A DNA stretch of 64,000 bases from Anthropogastromicrobium aceti (GCF_025567095.1 NZ_JAOQJH010000016.1); one strand, 5' to 3'. Positions 1-9,322 are shown, counted from the first letter of the stretch. The notes: generated from the sequence alone by a model not told the origin. Numbers and translations: made by a program.

Positions 1-385
1 CGCGCGCAGAGCATTTTCGCATCCTCACCGTTTTCTGGTGCCTGATACTGCTCTGGATGTGCAAAGAACTCAGCAAAGCATCCAACCGGCTGCCCATTTT
101 CATCTCTTCCTTTCATGCCTTCACAAATGCCAAAACAAATTTCTTCAATTCTTTTATCCTCGATAATAGGAATATCTCTTCCTGCCAATACAAGCTCTGC
201 CGTTTCCTTTGCACGCCTTAATGGGCTTGAAAAGGCAAGGTCAATATGGGTATTTGCCAGTGTTTTTCCAGCCTCAATTGCAGATTCGCGTCCATTTTCA
301 TTAAGTGGAATATCGGACTGTCCCTGCATTCTCATGTCTTTATTCCAGTCTGTCTGTCCATGTCTGATAAAATATAAAAGCATTG
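1..385 (-). CDS. Histidine phosphatase family protein, C-terminus cut by window edge
   Basis: Reading from an ATG at 385 the protein begins MLLYFIRHGQTDWN, the RHG motif of the phosphoglycerate-mutase-like histidine phosphatases, whose His carries the phosphoryl group. The conserved 'SSPLRRAKETAE' segment (second arginine of the active site) and the acidic 'EEICFGICEGM' region follow. About 128 codons are present; the distal part with the second catalytic His lies outside the window. The family covers sugar phosphatases, phosphoglycerate mutases and alpha-ribazole phosphatase, and the visible part does not separate these. It is downstream of the chromate-type transporter pair on the same strand, 41 bases away, and may share its transcript. 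Confidence 0.9.
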
Positions 386-426
386 TTTATCCTCTCATTT
401 TCATAAAATTTCCAATGAATACATTA

Positions 427-996
427 TCACAAAAGGAAGGTTCCTACAAGATAAATACCAAGTTTTGCCACGCCACTTAAAACCATGACAAGCACTGGGT
501 TCATCTTGCGAAACTGAATCAGATACACAGCAGCAATAAATATAATCACCATATCAATCTGTGTCTTCTGAATCAAAATCATACCTTCTGGCCAAAACGC
601 CGTAACTAGAATAGAAACACCTGCTGAGGCTATAAGTGCAACAACTGCCGGGCGAAGCATTCCTAGTATTCCCTGTAACAAATCCATTTTTCTATAACGA
701 AGATAAAGCTTTGCAAGAAGCGTAACTAAAATGCATGACGGAAGGATACATCCCGCTGTCGCAACAGCCGCTCCGCCAAGACCTGCAACCTTTAATCCTA
801 CAAATGTTGCACTGTTTACCGCAATCGGACCAGGTGTCATCTGTGAAATCGTGATCAAATTAGTAAATTCTGACATGCTGAGCCATTTGTGACTGTCAAC
901 CACCTGACTTTGAATAAGTGGCATCGCAGCATATCCGCCTCCGAATGAAAAGGCGCCGATCTGAAGAAAACTTAAAAATAACTGTAAGTAAATCAT
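427..996 (-). CDS. Chromate transporter family protein, half-size subunit 2
   Basis: This 189-residue integral membrane protein of the CHR family starts MIYLQLFLSFLQIGAFSFGG. It carries the family's N-terminal 'FSFGGGYAAMPLI' and 'ISQMTPGPIAVNSATFVG' motifs. Classical ChrA has two such halves in one chain; here the halves are separate genes, as in short-chain CHR pairs of Firmicutes. The ATG overlaps the stop of the upstream half (ATGA, 993-996), implying coupled translation and a heterodimer. A longer frame reaches back to 1050, but it would overlap the upstream gene's coding end, so I chose 996. The real substrate in gut anaerobes is unknown. Confidence 0.88.
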   Translation of the reverse strand: MIYLQLFLSFLQIGAFSFGGGYAAMPLIQSQVVDSHKWLSMSEFTNLITISQMTPGPIAVNSATFVGLKVAGLGGAAVATAGCILPSCILVTLLAKLYLRYRKMDLLQGILGMLRPAVVALIASAGVSILVTAFWPEGMILIQKTQIDMVIIFIAAVYLIQFRKMNPVLVMVLSGVAKLGIYLVGTFLL

Positions 997-1592
997 TTCT
1001 GCACCTTCTTTCTCTGTGCTAGTGTAAGAACTGCACCTAAAGCACCGCATGCTAAAATAATCAATACTACATTGACATTAAATACATAACCTGCTACAAA
1101 TGCTGCAATCATAATACACATAGATAATATACTTTTTGAGCGGACAATTCCGCTTCCCATATCAAATACAACACATGCAATTACTGCACCAACGCCTGCC
1201 TGCATTCCTGTCAGCACCTGCTGCACATATACATTTGAAGCAAACAGCTCATAGAAAAATGAAATAACAGAGATGATTACAAATGGCGGAATAATTGTTC
1301 CTGCAATCGCCGCTATAACTCCAATAATACCTTCCAGCTTATAACCGACTACAATTGCACCATTTACAGCAATCGCGCCAGGTGTGGACTGAGCAATTGC
1401 AACAAGATCGAGCATCTCTTCCTCGTCAATCCATCCAAGTTCATCCACAAATTTCTTTTTCATTAATGACACGATGACATAACCACCACCAAATGTAAAG
1501 GCACTCAGATATAGAGTAGACCAAAACAGTTTGAGCAGACGCATCTTTTTTGATGCTGTCTGCTCCAGATTTTTTTCCAATTTTTCGCTCAT
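993..1592 (-). CDS. Chromate transporter family protein, half-size subunit 1
   Basis: This 199-residue membrane protein begins MSEKLEKNLEQ with a charged cytoplasmic leader. It then has the CHR-family motif 'SAFTFGGGYVIVSLM' near residue 40 and 'IAQSTPGAIAVNGAIVVG' near residue 75, followed by several hydrophobic segments. It is the partner of the next gene: both are about 190-200 residues and each matches one half of full-length ChrA. The ATG at 1592 overlaps the stop of the alarmone synthetase (ATGA), so three genes in a row are joined by 4-base overlaps. Function as an anion exporter is family knowledge; chromate itself is not implied. Confidence 0.88.
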   Translation of the reverse strand: MSEKLEKNLEQTASKKMRLLKLFWSTLYLSAFTFGGGYVIVSLMKKKFVDELGWIDEEEMLDLVAIAQSTPGAIAVNGAIVVGYKLEGIIGVIAAIAGTIIPPFVIISVISFFYELFASNVYVQQVLTGMQAGVGAVIACVVFDMGSGIVRSKSILSMCIMIAAFVAGYVFNVNVVLIILACGALGAVLTLAQRKKVQK

Positions 1593-2323
1593 GACTTCTC
1601 CCATTGTCCGCCTGCTGCCAAACGATTTTTGACTGCTTCCATACGCTGATCTAGTGTATTGATCATCTGTGCACATTCAAACAATTCTTTTTGAAGAGAA
1701 TCCTTTTCAAATTCCGGAATCTCCTTTTTGTAGCGCAGCTTGTGCTCAAGGCTTGCCCAAAAATCCATTGCTATAGTACGCAGCTGTACCTCAACCTTCA
1801 TAAAACACTTTTCATTCTGAAGAAAAATTGGAACACGTACAATCAAATGAAGACTGCGGTATCCGCTTGGCTTTGGATTTTTAATATAATCCTTTGTCTC
1901 AAGCAGCTCAATGTCATCCTGATCAAGCAAACATTTTGCCAATGTATATATATCTTCCTGAAATGAGCATATTACTCTCACGCCGGCAATATCATCAAGA
2001 TTTTCCTCCATTGACTTTGCACTAAAGGATTTTCCTTTTTGAGCCAACTTACGACTGATACTCTCCATTGACTTTAATCTCGTCTTTATCGTTTCAATTG
2101 GATTACGATCATACTGAAGTGAATACTGTTCATTCAACACTTTAAACTTTGTCTCAATCTCCATAATCGCACAGCGATATTTCGACATCAGTTCATCAAA
2201 TGGCCGTTTGTTGTCCTGAATCACATCGATTACATTTGAATTCAAAATCGCACTTCTAAGTACACGATCCATAATCTCTCCTGAAAATTCGATATGTTCA
2301 GTTCTTAGTTCTCTTATATCCAT
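1589..2323 (-). CDS. Small alarmone synthetase, RelA/SpoT synthetase domain only
   Basis: The 244-residue protein has a single (p)ppGpp synthetase domain. Recognisable segments are 'DIAGVRVICSFQEDIYTLA', 'YIKNPKPSGYRSLHL' and 'VEVQLRTIAMDFWASLEHK', matching the RelQ/YjbM class. No HD hydrolase, TGS or ACT domain is present, so it should only make the alarmone from ATP plus GDP or GTP. The start MDIRELRTEH at 2323 has GGGG about seven bases upstream; a TTG at 2347 would extend it by eight residues. It is the first gene of a tightly overlapped trio with the CHR pair, an unusual partnership. Confidence 0.9.
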   Translation of the reverse strand: MDIRELRTEHIEFSGEIMDRVLRSAILNSNVIDVIQDNKRPFDELMSKYRCAIMEIETKFKVLNEQYSLQYDRNPIETIKTRLKSMESISRKLAQKGKSFSAKSMEENLDDIAGVRVICSFQEDIYTLAKCLLDQDDIELLETKDYIKNPKPSGYRSLHLIVRVPIFLQNEKCFMKVEVQLRTIAMDFWASLEHKLRYKKEIPEFEKDSLQKELFECAQMINTLDQRMEAVKNRLAAGGQWEKS

Positions 2324-2375
2324 AGAAACCCCATTTCTGCACACCAAATGCGCTGTTACTCTTTTTATTACCCTT

Positions 2376-2412
2376 CTTAAAGAAAGCTGCCAGCAACTGC
2401 CGACAGCTTTCT
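2376..2412 (-). terminator. Rho-independent terminator after fucO
   Basis: On the minus strand AGAAAGCTG and CAGCTTTCT form a 9-bp stem around a 14-base loop, followed by a T-rich run. It lies 20 bases after the fucO stop and closes the arabinofuranosidase-rhaD-fucO unit. Confidence 0.75.
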
Positions 2413-2431
2413 ACTTATTTTTTTAATCAAC

Positions 2432-3580
2432 TTAGATCAGAGACTTGTACAGCTCTGCAATTTCCTCTACACTTGTCTCTCTCGGATTTCCTGGTCTGCA
2501 TGCATCATCATATGCGGACTGAGCTAAGAACGGAATATCCTCTTCCTTAACAATTGCCTTTAAGTCAGCCGGAATACCAACATCCTCAGACAGCTTGCGA
2601 ACTGCATCGATTGCAGCCTTGCGGTACTCTTCCTGAGTCATGCTGTCAACACCCTGAACGCCCATTGCTCTTGCAATTTCACGATACTTCTCGCCAGTAG
2701 CCGGTGCATTGTACTCCATAACTGTCGGAAGGATAATTGCGTTTGCAACACCGTGCGGTGTATCATACAGAGCTCCTAAAGGATGTGCCATAGAGTGAAC
2801 GATTCCAAGACCTACATTAGAGAATCCCATACCTGCAACATACTGTCCAAGAGCCATGTCTGCTCTTCCCTCTGGTGTATTTGCTACTGCATTGCGAAGG
2901 CTTCTGGAAATAATCTCTATTGCCTTTAAGTGGAACATATCAGACAGCTCCCAAGCACCTGCAGTGATGTAACCCTCAATTGCATGAGTAAGTGCATCCA
3001 TACCAGTTGCAGCTGTCAGTCCCTTTGGCATACTGGACATCATCTCCGGATCTACAAATGCAACAACCGGGATATCCTTAGGGTCTACACATACCATCTT
3101 ACGATTCTTCTCAACATCAGTGATAACGTAGTTGATAGTAACCTCTGCTGCAGTACCAGCTGTTGTAGGAACTGCAAAAATCGGAACAGACTTATTCTTT
3201 GTCGGTGCAACACCCTCAAGGCTTCTGATATCTTCAAACTCTGGGTTTGCAATTACAATACCGATACCCTTTGCAGTATCCATAGAAGAACCACCACCGA
3301 TTGCGATCAGGTAATCAGCACCAGACTTCTTGAATGCCTCAACACCAGTCTGTACATTCTCGATTGTTGGGTTTGGCTTAATGTTGGAGTAAATCTCATA
3401 ATCAAGACCAGCTCCCTCAAGTACATCGATTACCTTCTTGGTAACACCAAATTTAATCAAATCCGGGTCAGAGCATACGAATGCTTTCTTAAATCCTCTT
3501 CCCTTTGCCTCAGTAGCAATATCCTTAATTGCTCCTGCGCCATGATAAGATGTCTCATTTAACACAAATCTGTTAGCCAT
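2432..3580 (-). CDS. fucO: Lactaldehyde reductase / 1,2-propanediol oxidoreductase (iron-dependent alcohol dehydrogenase)
   Basis: This 382-residue group III alcohol dehydrogenase has the nucleotide-binding 'IGGGSSMDTAKG' loop at about 94-104. The metal ligands are D195 and H199 ('MDALTHAIEG') and H262 and H276 ('VHSMAHPLGALYDTPHG'), each one residue off E. coli FucO numbering. FucO reduces L-lactaldehyde to (S)-1,2-propanediol with NADH in anaerobic fucose and rhamnose fermentation. It sits 21 bases after rhaD, whose aldolase reaction yields lactaldehyde, so the pair forms the lower part of a deoxyhexose pathway. No fucose or rhamnose isomerase or kinase is in this window. Other short-chain alcohols cannot be excluded as substrates. 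Confidence 0.92.
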   Translation of the reverse strand: MANRFVLNETSYHGAGAIKDIATEAKGRGFKKAFVCSDPDLIKFGVTKKVIDVLEGAGLDYEIYSNIKPNPTIENVQTGVEAFKKSGADYLIAIGGGSSMDTAKGIGIVIANPEFEDIRSLEGVAPTKNKSVPIFAVPTTAGTAAEVTINYVITDVEKNRKMVCVDPKDIPVVAFVDPEMMSSMPKGLTAATGMDALTHAIEGYITAGAWELSDMFHLKAIEIISRSLRNAVANTPEGRADMALGQYVAGMGFSNVGLGIVHSMAHPLGALYDTPHGVANAIILPTVMEYNAPATGEKYREIARAMGVQGVDSMTQEEYRKAAIDAVRKLSEDVGIPADLKAIVKEEDIPFLAQSAYDDACRPGNPRETSVEEIAELYKSLI

Positions 3581-3601
3581 TTGTTTCTTTCTCCTTTAAT
3601 T

Positions 3602-4426
3602 TTATTTTTCGTAAAGGAACTCTTCTGGAAGAGTTACCTTAAAATCAACCGCTAAATCGCGGAAATTCTGTGGTGTGATTGTCTGACGCTTGTTTGGCTG
3701 CATGGACAGCATCTTTACAAGAATCTCTGCAGACTTCTCTACAGTATGCATCAGACCAAATGTCAAATCAAAGTCCTCACCTGCTGCAAACATACCATGA
3801 TGAGCCCAGATTGCAACATCGTACTTCTTCATCAGCTCACTTGTAGCAACTGCAATGTCTCTTCCGCCTGGAACCATCCACGGAACAACACCTACACCAT
3901 CTGGGAATACAACCGGGCACTCGGTAGCCATCTCCCAAAGCTCTCTTGTAAATACCTTATCCTCTAATGGAAGAACAAAGGTCAACGCAATTACATTAGT
4001 GGTATGTGCATGATAAATAACACGATACTTACCATTTGTAGCAAGCTTCTTTACCTCATGGTTCATCAGATGGGACGGCAGCTCACTTGTTGGTCTTCCG
4101 CCATTTACAAGACCCCATACAATGCGGTAATTTTCACCCTTATCATCTACCTCGATCATGCAGATGGAATCTTCTGGCTTAATGATAACATTGCGGAAAT
4201 ACTTGCCGCTTCCTGTTACAAGGAAATATTCTCCTGCCAGATTCGGAACGCTAGTACCGATTGGCTTCCACTCTTTTGCTTCAAAGTTTTCCTTAACGGA
4301 CTCTACCTCTTCTGGCTTTACACGATAAGAAAGGTTTCCGCCGTTTCTCTCATGCCAGCCCTGCTCCCAGCCGTCGTTTGCCATACGAATGAATCCCTGA
4401 ACAAATTCTGCATCTAAAAATCTCAT
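3602..4426 (-). CDS. rhaD: Rhamnulose-1-phosphate aldolase (class II, zinc)
   Basis: The 274-residue protein cleaves L-rhamnulose 1-phosphate into dihydroxyacetone phosphate and L-lactaldehyde. Zinc ligands H139 and H141 ('IYHAHTTNVIAL') and H210 ('WAHHGMFAAG'), and the catalytic E115 ('RPTSELPSHL'), are visible and sit two residues off the E. coli RhaD numbers. The length matches RhaD (274) rather than the shorter fuculose aldolase (about 215). The start MRFLDAEFVQGF at 4426 has AGGAG ten bases upstream. It is followed by fucO and preceded by an arabinofuranosidase gene; a promoter-like TATACT lies at 4498-4503, so it may be transcribed separately from that gene. Confidence 0.94.
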   Translation of the reverse strand: MRFLDAEFVQGFIRMANDGWEQGWHERNGGNLSYRVKPEEVESVKENFEAKEWKPIGTSVPNLAGEYFLVTGSGKYFRNVIIKPEDSICMIEVDDKGENYRIVWGLVNGGRPTSELPSHLMNHEVKKLATNGKYRVIYHAHTTNVIALTFVLPLEDKVFTRELWEMATECPVVFPDGVGVVPWMVPGGRDIAVATSELMKKYDVAIWAHHGMFAAGEDFDLTFGLMHTVEKSAEILVKMLSMQPNKRQTITPQNFRDLAVDFKVTLPEEFLYEK

Positions 4427-4497
4427 GATTGTATTCTCCTGTCTGCTGTCAATAATCAATTTGTCAAACGCAAATTTCACTCTGCGCACTTGCTTAC

Positions 4498-4503
4498 AGT
4501 ATA
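4498..4503 (-). promoter_or_regulatory. Probable -10 element for rhaD-fucO
   Basis: TATACT on the minus strand lies about 70 bases before the rhaD start. A T-run occupies the -35 position, so the promoter is weak or needs an activator. Two TTGACA-like words occur further downstream (around 4448-4473) without matching -10 boxes. Confidence 0.4.
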
Positions 4504-4544
4504 GCCTATTTTTCACTAAAAAAAAAGTCTTTTTTTGACAAATA

Positions 4545-6494
4545 TTATTTAATTTCGACTATAATAAAGCTCTGCGGTGCCATTTTGATCTTGCCGCTGC
4601 ATTCAACAGTTTCCTTCGGTGCAACACACATCGGGTTCTTAGCACAGTTGTAATCAGTAAGTGCTGCGCACATAACAGTCTCTTTAACTGGTGTCAGTGC
4701 CTTTCCTTCCTCATTCTCAAGGTCAATGCTTACTTCATTGTCTGTTGTATTTACAAGCTTAACTATTGTAGTTTTATCTTCAGTTTCGCCTGCGCTGCAA
4801 TAAATTCCCTGTGCGCGAAGCTTTTCTATCTGATCTCCCAGATCAAGTGTGCTCTCTGCACGGAATTTTGAAAACAGTTTCTGTACATAATAGCTTGGTG
4901 TTCCCCAACTAGTATTTTCATCCATCCAAATCAGATCTGGTGCCCACTGCGTATAATTTACTCTTGCAAACAGCGGTGCATATGAGGAAAGTGCAACTAC
5001 ATCAGCATTTCGCTCAATTCCTGTCAAAAATGCTGCTTCACTGATACCAGCCTTCCAGTTATTCTTGCTTACATGGGCAATATTAATTTCCGGATCATGA
5101 GCTGCGTACTCACCGGCAAATACCTTTATATCTCTCGGATAATTATCGTAAAAATCATTGTGCTCCAAGAACCACTGCGGCGGCATATAATAATGCTCAT
5201 CAATTGCATAAACAAAGTTTGGATTGTTCTTCTTTTCCTTGCGGTAGAACTCCCATGCATCTGTGTAATGATTTGAGGTAACATCCGGTCCTGCTGAACC
5301 AATAAGCTTTATCTCTGGATACTTTGCATGGATACGCTGTTCGAAAATCTTATAGCGTGCAAAGAAATCTGTATTATCCATCTGCCACTGCTCATTTCCA
5401 ATTCCAAGATATTCAAGTCCAAACGGCGCCTTATGACCAAGCTGTGCTCTAACCTTTCCCCACTTACTTGACTCATCGCCATTTGCAAACTCAATTAAAT
5501 CAAGCGTATCCTGAACCATCTGTTCAAACTCTGCACTTCCAATTTCCATGTACTCATAAGACTGATACTGACATGCCATTCCTACATTCATAACAGGAAG
5601 CGGCTTTGCACCAATCAGATCACACAGTAGGAAAAATTCATAATAACCAATTCCAAGTGTCTGGTTGTAGTGAGAAAATTCACTGTGGAAATCGTTTTCC
5701 TTGCGGTTGTTATGTACAGCCCAGCGGTTCCAATTGCACTTTCTATCTTCAATGCGCTTTAATGTATCCTTGAAACGATAGCGGTTGGACATTGTATTTC
5801 CTTCTACAATACAGCCGCCTGGGAAACGCATAAATGCCGGCTTTAATGCCTGTAAAATCTCAAAGGTATCCTTTCTAAATACACCTGCAACGGCATCTGC
5901 CGGAATCATGGAAACAAAGTCAAACTCAGCTGTTCCTTTTTCTGCAAGTGCCAATACAAACAGCGCACCATTTACGTCATCTGATGCAGTTACAGTAAGT
6001 GTATACTTGTGCCAGTAGTGCATCTTATCTTCCTCTGCCATATGCACACTGCCCTCTGCATATGTTACGCCATCCTTTACAACCTTTGCAGTAATCTCTC
6101 CTAAAAAGCTGACTGCTCTTGCATAAAAGGAAACGTTATATGCAGCACCTTTCTTTAAGGTAATTCCGCTGTATGCCTGATTGGAAAAGCCAGCACCTGC
6201 CTCATTTGCTGTAAAGCGAAGATAATGAGGATTTTCATCAGAAACAGGACTTCCACAAACGACCTGCAAGCGAGCGCTGTCCTCTGTCGGGTATGCCTTC
6301 CAGCCATATCCCCCATCAAAAATTGTATAATAATCACCCTTATCACCATAGCAATCTACAAATTCAAAGTTACGGTTTTCAATAAGCTCTGCATAAATGC
6401 CGCCATCTGCACCATAATTAATATCCTCAAAAAATACTCCGATCAGATCCTTTGAAATTGGTGTTGTTTTTTTCTGTGATACTGTTAATTTCAT
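4545..6494 (-). CDS. Alpha-L-arabinofuranosidase, GH51
   Basis: This 649-residue glycoside hydrolase removes terminal arabinofuranosyl residues from arabinan, arabinoxylan or rhamnogalacturonan side chains. After the start 'DLIGVFFEDINYGADGG' there is a carbohydrate-binding-module-like beta insert (about 70-195). The (beta/alpha)8 barrel carries E368 ('GIGNEQW', acid/base) and E462 ('FAGEYAAHD', nucleophile). The C-terminal beta domain ends 'MAPQSFIIVEIK'. No signal peptide is present, so it acts in the cytoplasm on imported oligosaccharides. The ATG at 6494 has GGAG upstream. It lies upstream of rhaD and fucO on the same strand, suggesting joint use of pectin-type side chains. Confidence 0.93.
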   Translation of the reverse strand: MKLTVSQKKTTPISKDLIGVFFEDINYGADGGIYAELIENRNFEFVDCYGDKGDYYTIFDGGYGWKAYPTEDSARLQVVCGSPVSDENPHYLRFTANEAGAGFSNQAYSGITLKKGAAYNVSFYARAVSFLGEITAKVVKDGVTYAEGSVHMAEEDKMHYWHKYTLTVTASDDVNGALFVLALAEKGTAEFDFVSMIPADAVAGVFRKDTFEILQALKPAFMRFPGGCIVEGNTMSNRYRFKDTLKRIEDRKCNWNRWAVHNNRKENDFHSEFSHYNQTLGIGYYEFFLLCDLIGAKPLPVMNVGMACQYQSYEYMEIGSAEFEQMVQDTLDLIEFANGDESSKWGKVRAQLGHKAPFGLEYLGIGNEQWQMDNTDFFARYKIFEQRIHAKYPEIKLIGSAGPDVTSNHYTDAWEFYRKEKKNNPNFVYAIDEHYYMPPQWFLEHNDFYDNYPRDIKVFAGEYAAHDPEINIAHVSKNNWKAGISEAAFLTGIERNADVVALSSYAPLFARVNYTQWAPDLIWMDENTSWGTPSYYVQKLFSKFRAESTLDLGDQIEKLRAQGIYCSAGETEDKTTIVKLVNTTDNEVSIDLENEEGKALTPVKETVMCAALTDYNCAKNPMCVAPKETVECSGKIKMAPQSFIIVEIK

Positions 6495-6593
6495 GATTTC
6501 GTATCTCCTTTTCTTTTATGTTGATATTTTCTATTTTTGTTTTGCTTTATGCTTCGTTTTGTTTTTGCAAAAACTTAGCTGTTTTCTTTGCCT

Positions 6594-7247
6594 TTATTTG
6601 CTGTTTTCTTTTTCGACACCATTTTTTTCGCATATGTCATTTAAGCAGCAGCGATGACAATATGGCGATGTTCTTGCCGTACATATCTCTCTTCCGTGAA
6701 TAACAAGTCGATGACAAAAATCACTGCCTTCTTCTGGAGGAATCAGCTTCCATAATGCCATCTCAACCTTCTTTGGCTCCTTTATACCATCTACCAGACC
6801 AATGCGATTCGAAAGTCGAATGCAATGTGTATCAGTTACAATTGCCGGCTTTCCAAATACATCTCCCATAATCAGATTGGCACTTTTTCTGCCAACACCC
6901 GGAAGCTTCAACAGCTTATTAAAATCATCTGGTACCTTGCAGTCATACTCATCGCGAAGCATTGTCATGCAAGCCTTTATGTCTCTTGCCTTACTTTTTC
7001 CAAGTCCACATGGACGCACAATCTCTTCAATATCTGATTCATCTGCGTCTGCCAGAGCACTGATTGTTGGAAATTTTTCATAAAGCCCTGGAACAACCTG
7101 ATTTACTCTGGCGTCTGTACACTGTGCTGCAAGACGCACGCTGATTAAAAGTTTCCATGCATCCTCATACTCAAGCGTACATCCTGCATCAGGATATTCT
7201 TTTTTTAAACGTGCAACTGTCTCAAGCGCAAGTTCTTTTTTTGTCAT
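6594..7247 (-). CDS. nth: Endonuclease III (DNA glycosylase/AP lyase)
   Basis: The 217-residue base-excision repair enzyme removes oxidised pyrimidines. It has the helix-hairpin-helix 'LPGVGRKSANLI' with the catalytic Lys, the catalytic Asp in 'IVTDTHCIRLSNRIG', and a C-terminal 4Fe-4S loop with four Cys. The first Cys spacing is seven residues instead of the E. coli six (CX7CX2CX5C), and an additional Cys lies in the loop. The ATG overlaps the stop of the debranching-type enzyme gene (ATGA at 7244-7247) with GGAGGA upstream, so the two are co-transcribed although unrelated in function. Confidence 0.94.
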   Translation of the reverse strand: MTKKELALETVARLKKEYPDAGCTLEYEDAWKLLISVRLAAQCTDARVNQVVPGLYEKFPTISALADADESDIEEIVRPCGLGKSKARDIKACMTMLRDEYDCKVPDDFNKLLKLPGVGRKSANLIMGDVFGKPAIVTDTHCIRLSNRIGLVDGIKEPKKVEMALWKLIPPEEGSDFCHRLVIHGREICTARTSPYCHRCCLNDICEKNGVEKENSK

Positions 7248-9322
7248 ATGTTCCTCCCAAAAACCACAGCAGTTTCCGCATCCTCATAAGCACGAAGAAG
7301 CTCTGCCACGCTCCATGCCTGCGCAAAGCAGCCTCTTGATTCAGCAGGACATTCACCATCATAAATCTCAGCAATTTGTCCCAGACATCCTTCTGCAAGT
7401 GCTGCATTTAGCTGGTCTAGCTGATGCAAAACCTCCTTTGCTGTCTGCCTTGGCTCATCAGAAAAGCGAATGCATGCACGATAATATGCACCAAGCGGAT
7501 ATGCCCACACAGTTCCCTGATGATATGCCATATCACGCTCAAACTGAGTACCGCCATAATGTGGATGAAACTGCGGATCATACAGAGAAAGACTTCTTAA
7601 TCCCACTGGTGTGTAAAGCTCTCTTCTTACCTGTGCAAGAATTGCTTTTGCCTGTTTTGCTTCAATCATAGTAAATGGCATTGTCAATGCAAAAATTTCA
7701 TTGCAGCGAACCTGCTTTGACGCATCATCTGGCTCTCCATTTTCAGGCAATACATCATAAAGTGTACCGTCTGGCTTTGTAAATTTCTTTAAAAAGCTCT
7801 TTTTGATTTTTTCTGAAAGCACATCTAGGCGCGCTGCCTTTTCTTCTTCACCCTGCTTTTTTAAAAGCTCTCTCACTATACAAACAGCATTATACCAGTA
7901 TGCATTTATCTCAACTGGCTTTCCATGGCGTGGTGTTGGCAAAATATCACCAAACCTCACATCCATCCACGTCAGCTGCCACAGACCATTTCCAGCCGCA
8001 AGAAGTCCATCCCCTTCCATATGAATGTTATAATCTGTTCCCTTTTTATACCAGCTGATGATCGACTCTGCTGTTTTAATTGCTTCTGCTTCAAAGCTAG
8101 GATCACACTCTTTCTCTGTCAAATGCTGCAGATATTCCCAAAGAGCATTTATAAATAACAATGATGCATCTACTGTATTATACATCACCTCATCCTTACC
8201 CTCTGGAAAAAGATTTGGCATGATTCCCCTGCGGCAATAGCGCATAAATGTTTGTAAAATACTCTTTGCGGCCTCCATCTGGCCAATTGCAAGCGTACAT
8301 CCATAAAAAGCAATCATCGTATCGCGACCCCAGTCACCAAAAAATGGAAAACCTGCCATAATACTCATGCCGTCTGTGGAATCACGTCTTGTCAAATGTG
8401 CCTGTGCACTTACAGCTAACTGACGAGCCGTTTCACTTACTCTTCCACTTTGCTCCATAACTGCTTTCTGGCGCTCATGCTCCTGATTCCATAAATGAGA
8501 AAATACTGCTGAAAGATCATTCTGTGTTTTTTCTTCTCTTTCGCGCTGTATATTCATCCAGTTTTCATCCATGCCATAAATCAAATTAAGCATAACACTG
8601 CCATTTAATACACGCTTATCAATATCTTCTTCTGTTGTATGCGCTGACTTGATCTTATGAATCTTTCGTCCGCCGCCCCAGCCATCTCGTCCGTCAGGTC
8701 CATCCTGATCAAAACGATACCACTGTACTTGTTCTTCTTCCATCGACTCGATATCACCATCTGTATCAAGATACAAACTTGCCTCTTTTGTTGACATAAA
8801 AAGGCGATCTTCTTTTTTTCGGCAGCTAATCGTCTCGTATGTAAGTGGACGATCATTTTTTGAATGAAAACCATACACTGGAATAACCTCAATCCATGCA
8901 TCCACGCCCTCATCTGCATAAAGCTGATACTGTATTGCCAGACTGTTTGTTCCATATACAAGTGTCAAACGTTTTGTGACACGCACACCCTCTGCCATAT
9001 ATTCCCAAGAAGGCAGTCCGTCATAAAAAAAGCTGTCAAGAAAACGAAAACCCGCTGCATCATCTGATGATGTAACATACGCCTGTGAATCCAGACGATA
9101 AGCATTGCTGCCCACATGAAGAATCTCTTCTATTCGGCGCACCATGGCAAAACGCTTTGTTGGTGCCACAAGCGCTGCCGTGAGCAAATTGTGGTCATGA
9201 CGCGCATTTGAACCAATCACTGTCTGGCTGCAGTAGCCGCCAAGACCATTGACCAAAAGAAAACTATGTTCTTCTCCACGCTGCAGTGTTTTCCAATCTG
9301 ATCTTCCCAAATAAAAGTCCAT
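7244..9322 (-). CDS. Glycogen-debranching-type enzyme (GDE_N / GDE_C, GH133-like)
   Basis: The 692-residue protein has the bacterial/archaeal debranching layout. The N-terminal beta domain opens 'EHSFLLVNGLGGYCSQT' (about residues 16-32). An (alpha/alpha)6 barrel follows with 'FFGDWGRDTMIAF' (catalytic Asp), 'NLFPEG' and the late 'ERDMAYHQGTVWAYPLGAY' and 'CFAQAWSVAELLRAY' motifs. The family hydrolyses alpha-1,6 branch points of glycogen-like glucans; related proteins act on other oligosaccharides. No signal peptide is seen. The start MDFYLGRSDW at 9322 has AAGGA upstream. It has its own promoter (9367-9395) and is translationally coupled to nth. No other glycogen gene is nearby, so its substrate here is open. 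Confidence 0.85.
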   Translation of the reverse strand: MDFYLGRSDWKTLQRGEEHSFLLVNGLGGYCSQTVIGSNARHDHNLLTAALVAPTKRFAMVRRIEEILHVGSNAYRLDSQAYVTSSDDAAGFRFLDSFFYDGLPSWEYMAEGVRVTKRLTLVYGTNSLAIQYQLYADEGVDAWIEVIPVYGFHSKNDRPLTYETISCRKKEDRLFMSTKEASLYLDTDGDIESMEEEQVQWYRFDQDGPDGRDGWGGGRKIHKIKSAHTTEEDIDKRVLNGSVMLNLIYGMDENWMNIQREREEKTQNDLSAVFSHLWNQEHERQKAVMEQSGRVSETARQLAVSAQAHLTRRDSTDGMSIMAGFPFFGDWGRDTMIAFYGCTLAIGQMEAAKSILQTFMRYCRRGIMPNLFPEGKDEVMYNTVDASLLFINALWEYLQHLTEKECDPSFEAEAIKTAESIISWYKKGTDYNIHMEGDGLLAAGNGLWQLTWMDVRFGDILPTPRHGKPVEINAYWYNAVCIVRELLKKQGEEEKAARLDVLSEKIKKSFLKKFTKPDGTLYDVLPENGEPDDASKQVRCNEIFALTMPFTMIEAKQAKAILAQVRRELYTPVGLRSLSLYDPQFHPHYGGTQFERDMAYHQGTVWAYPLGAYYRACIRFSDEPRQTAKEVLHQLDQLNAALAEGCLGQIAEIYDGECPAESRGCFAQAWSVAELLRAYEDAETAVVFGRNI

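Noticed and set aside
2930..3562. 210-codon plus-strand open frame opposite fucO
   Set aside because: Fully antisense to a clear, conserved fucO; Cys- and Ser-rich composition typical of a shadow frame.
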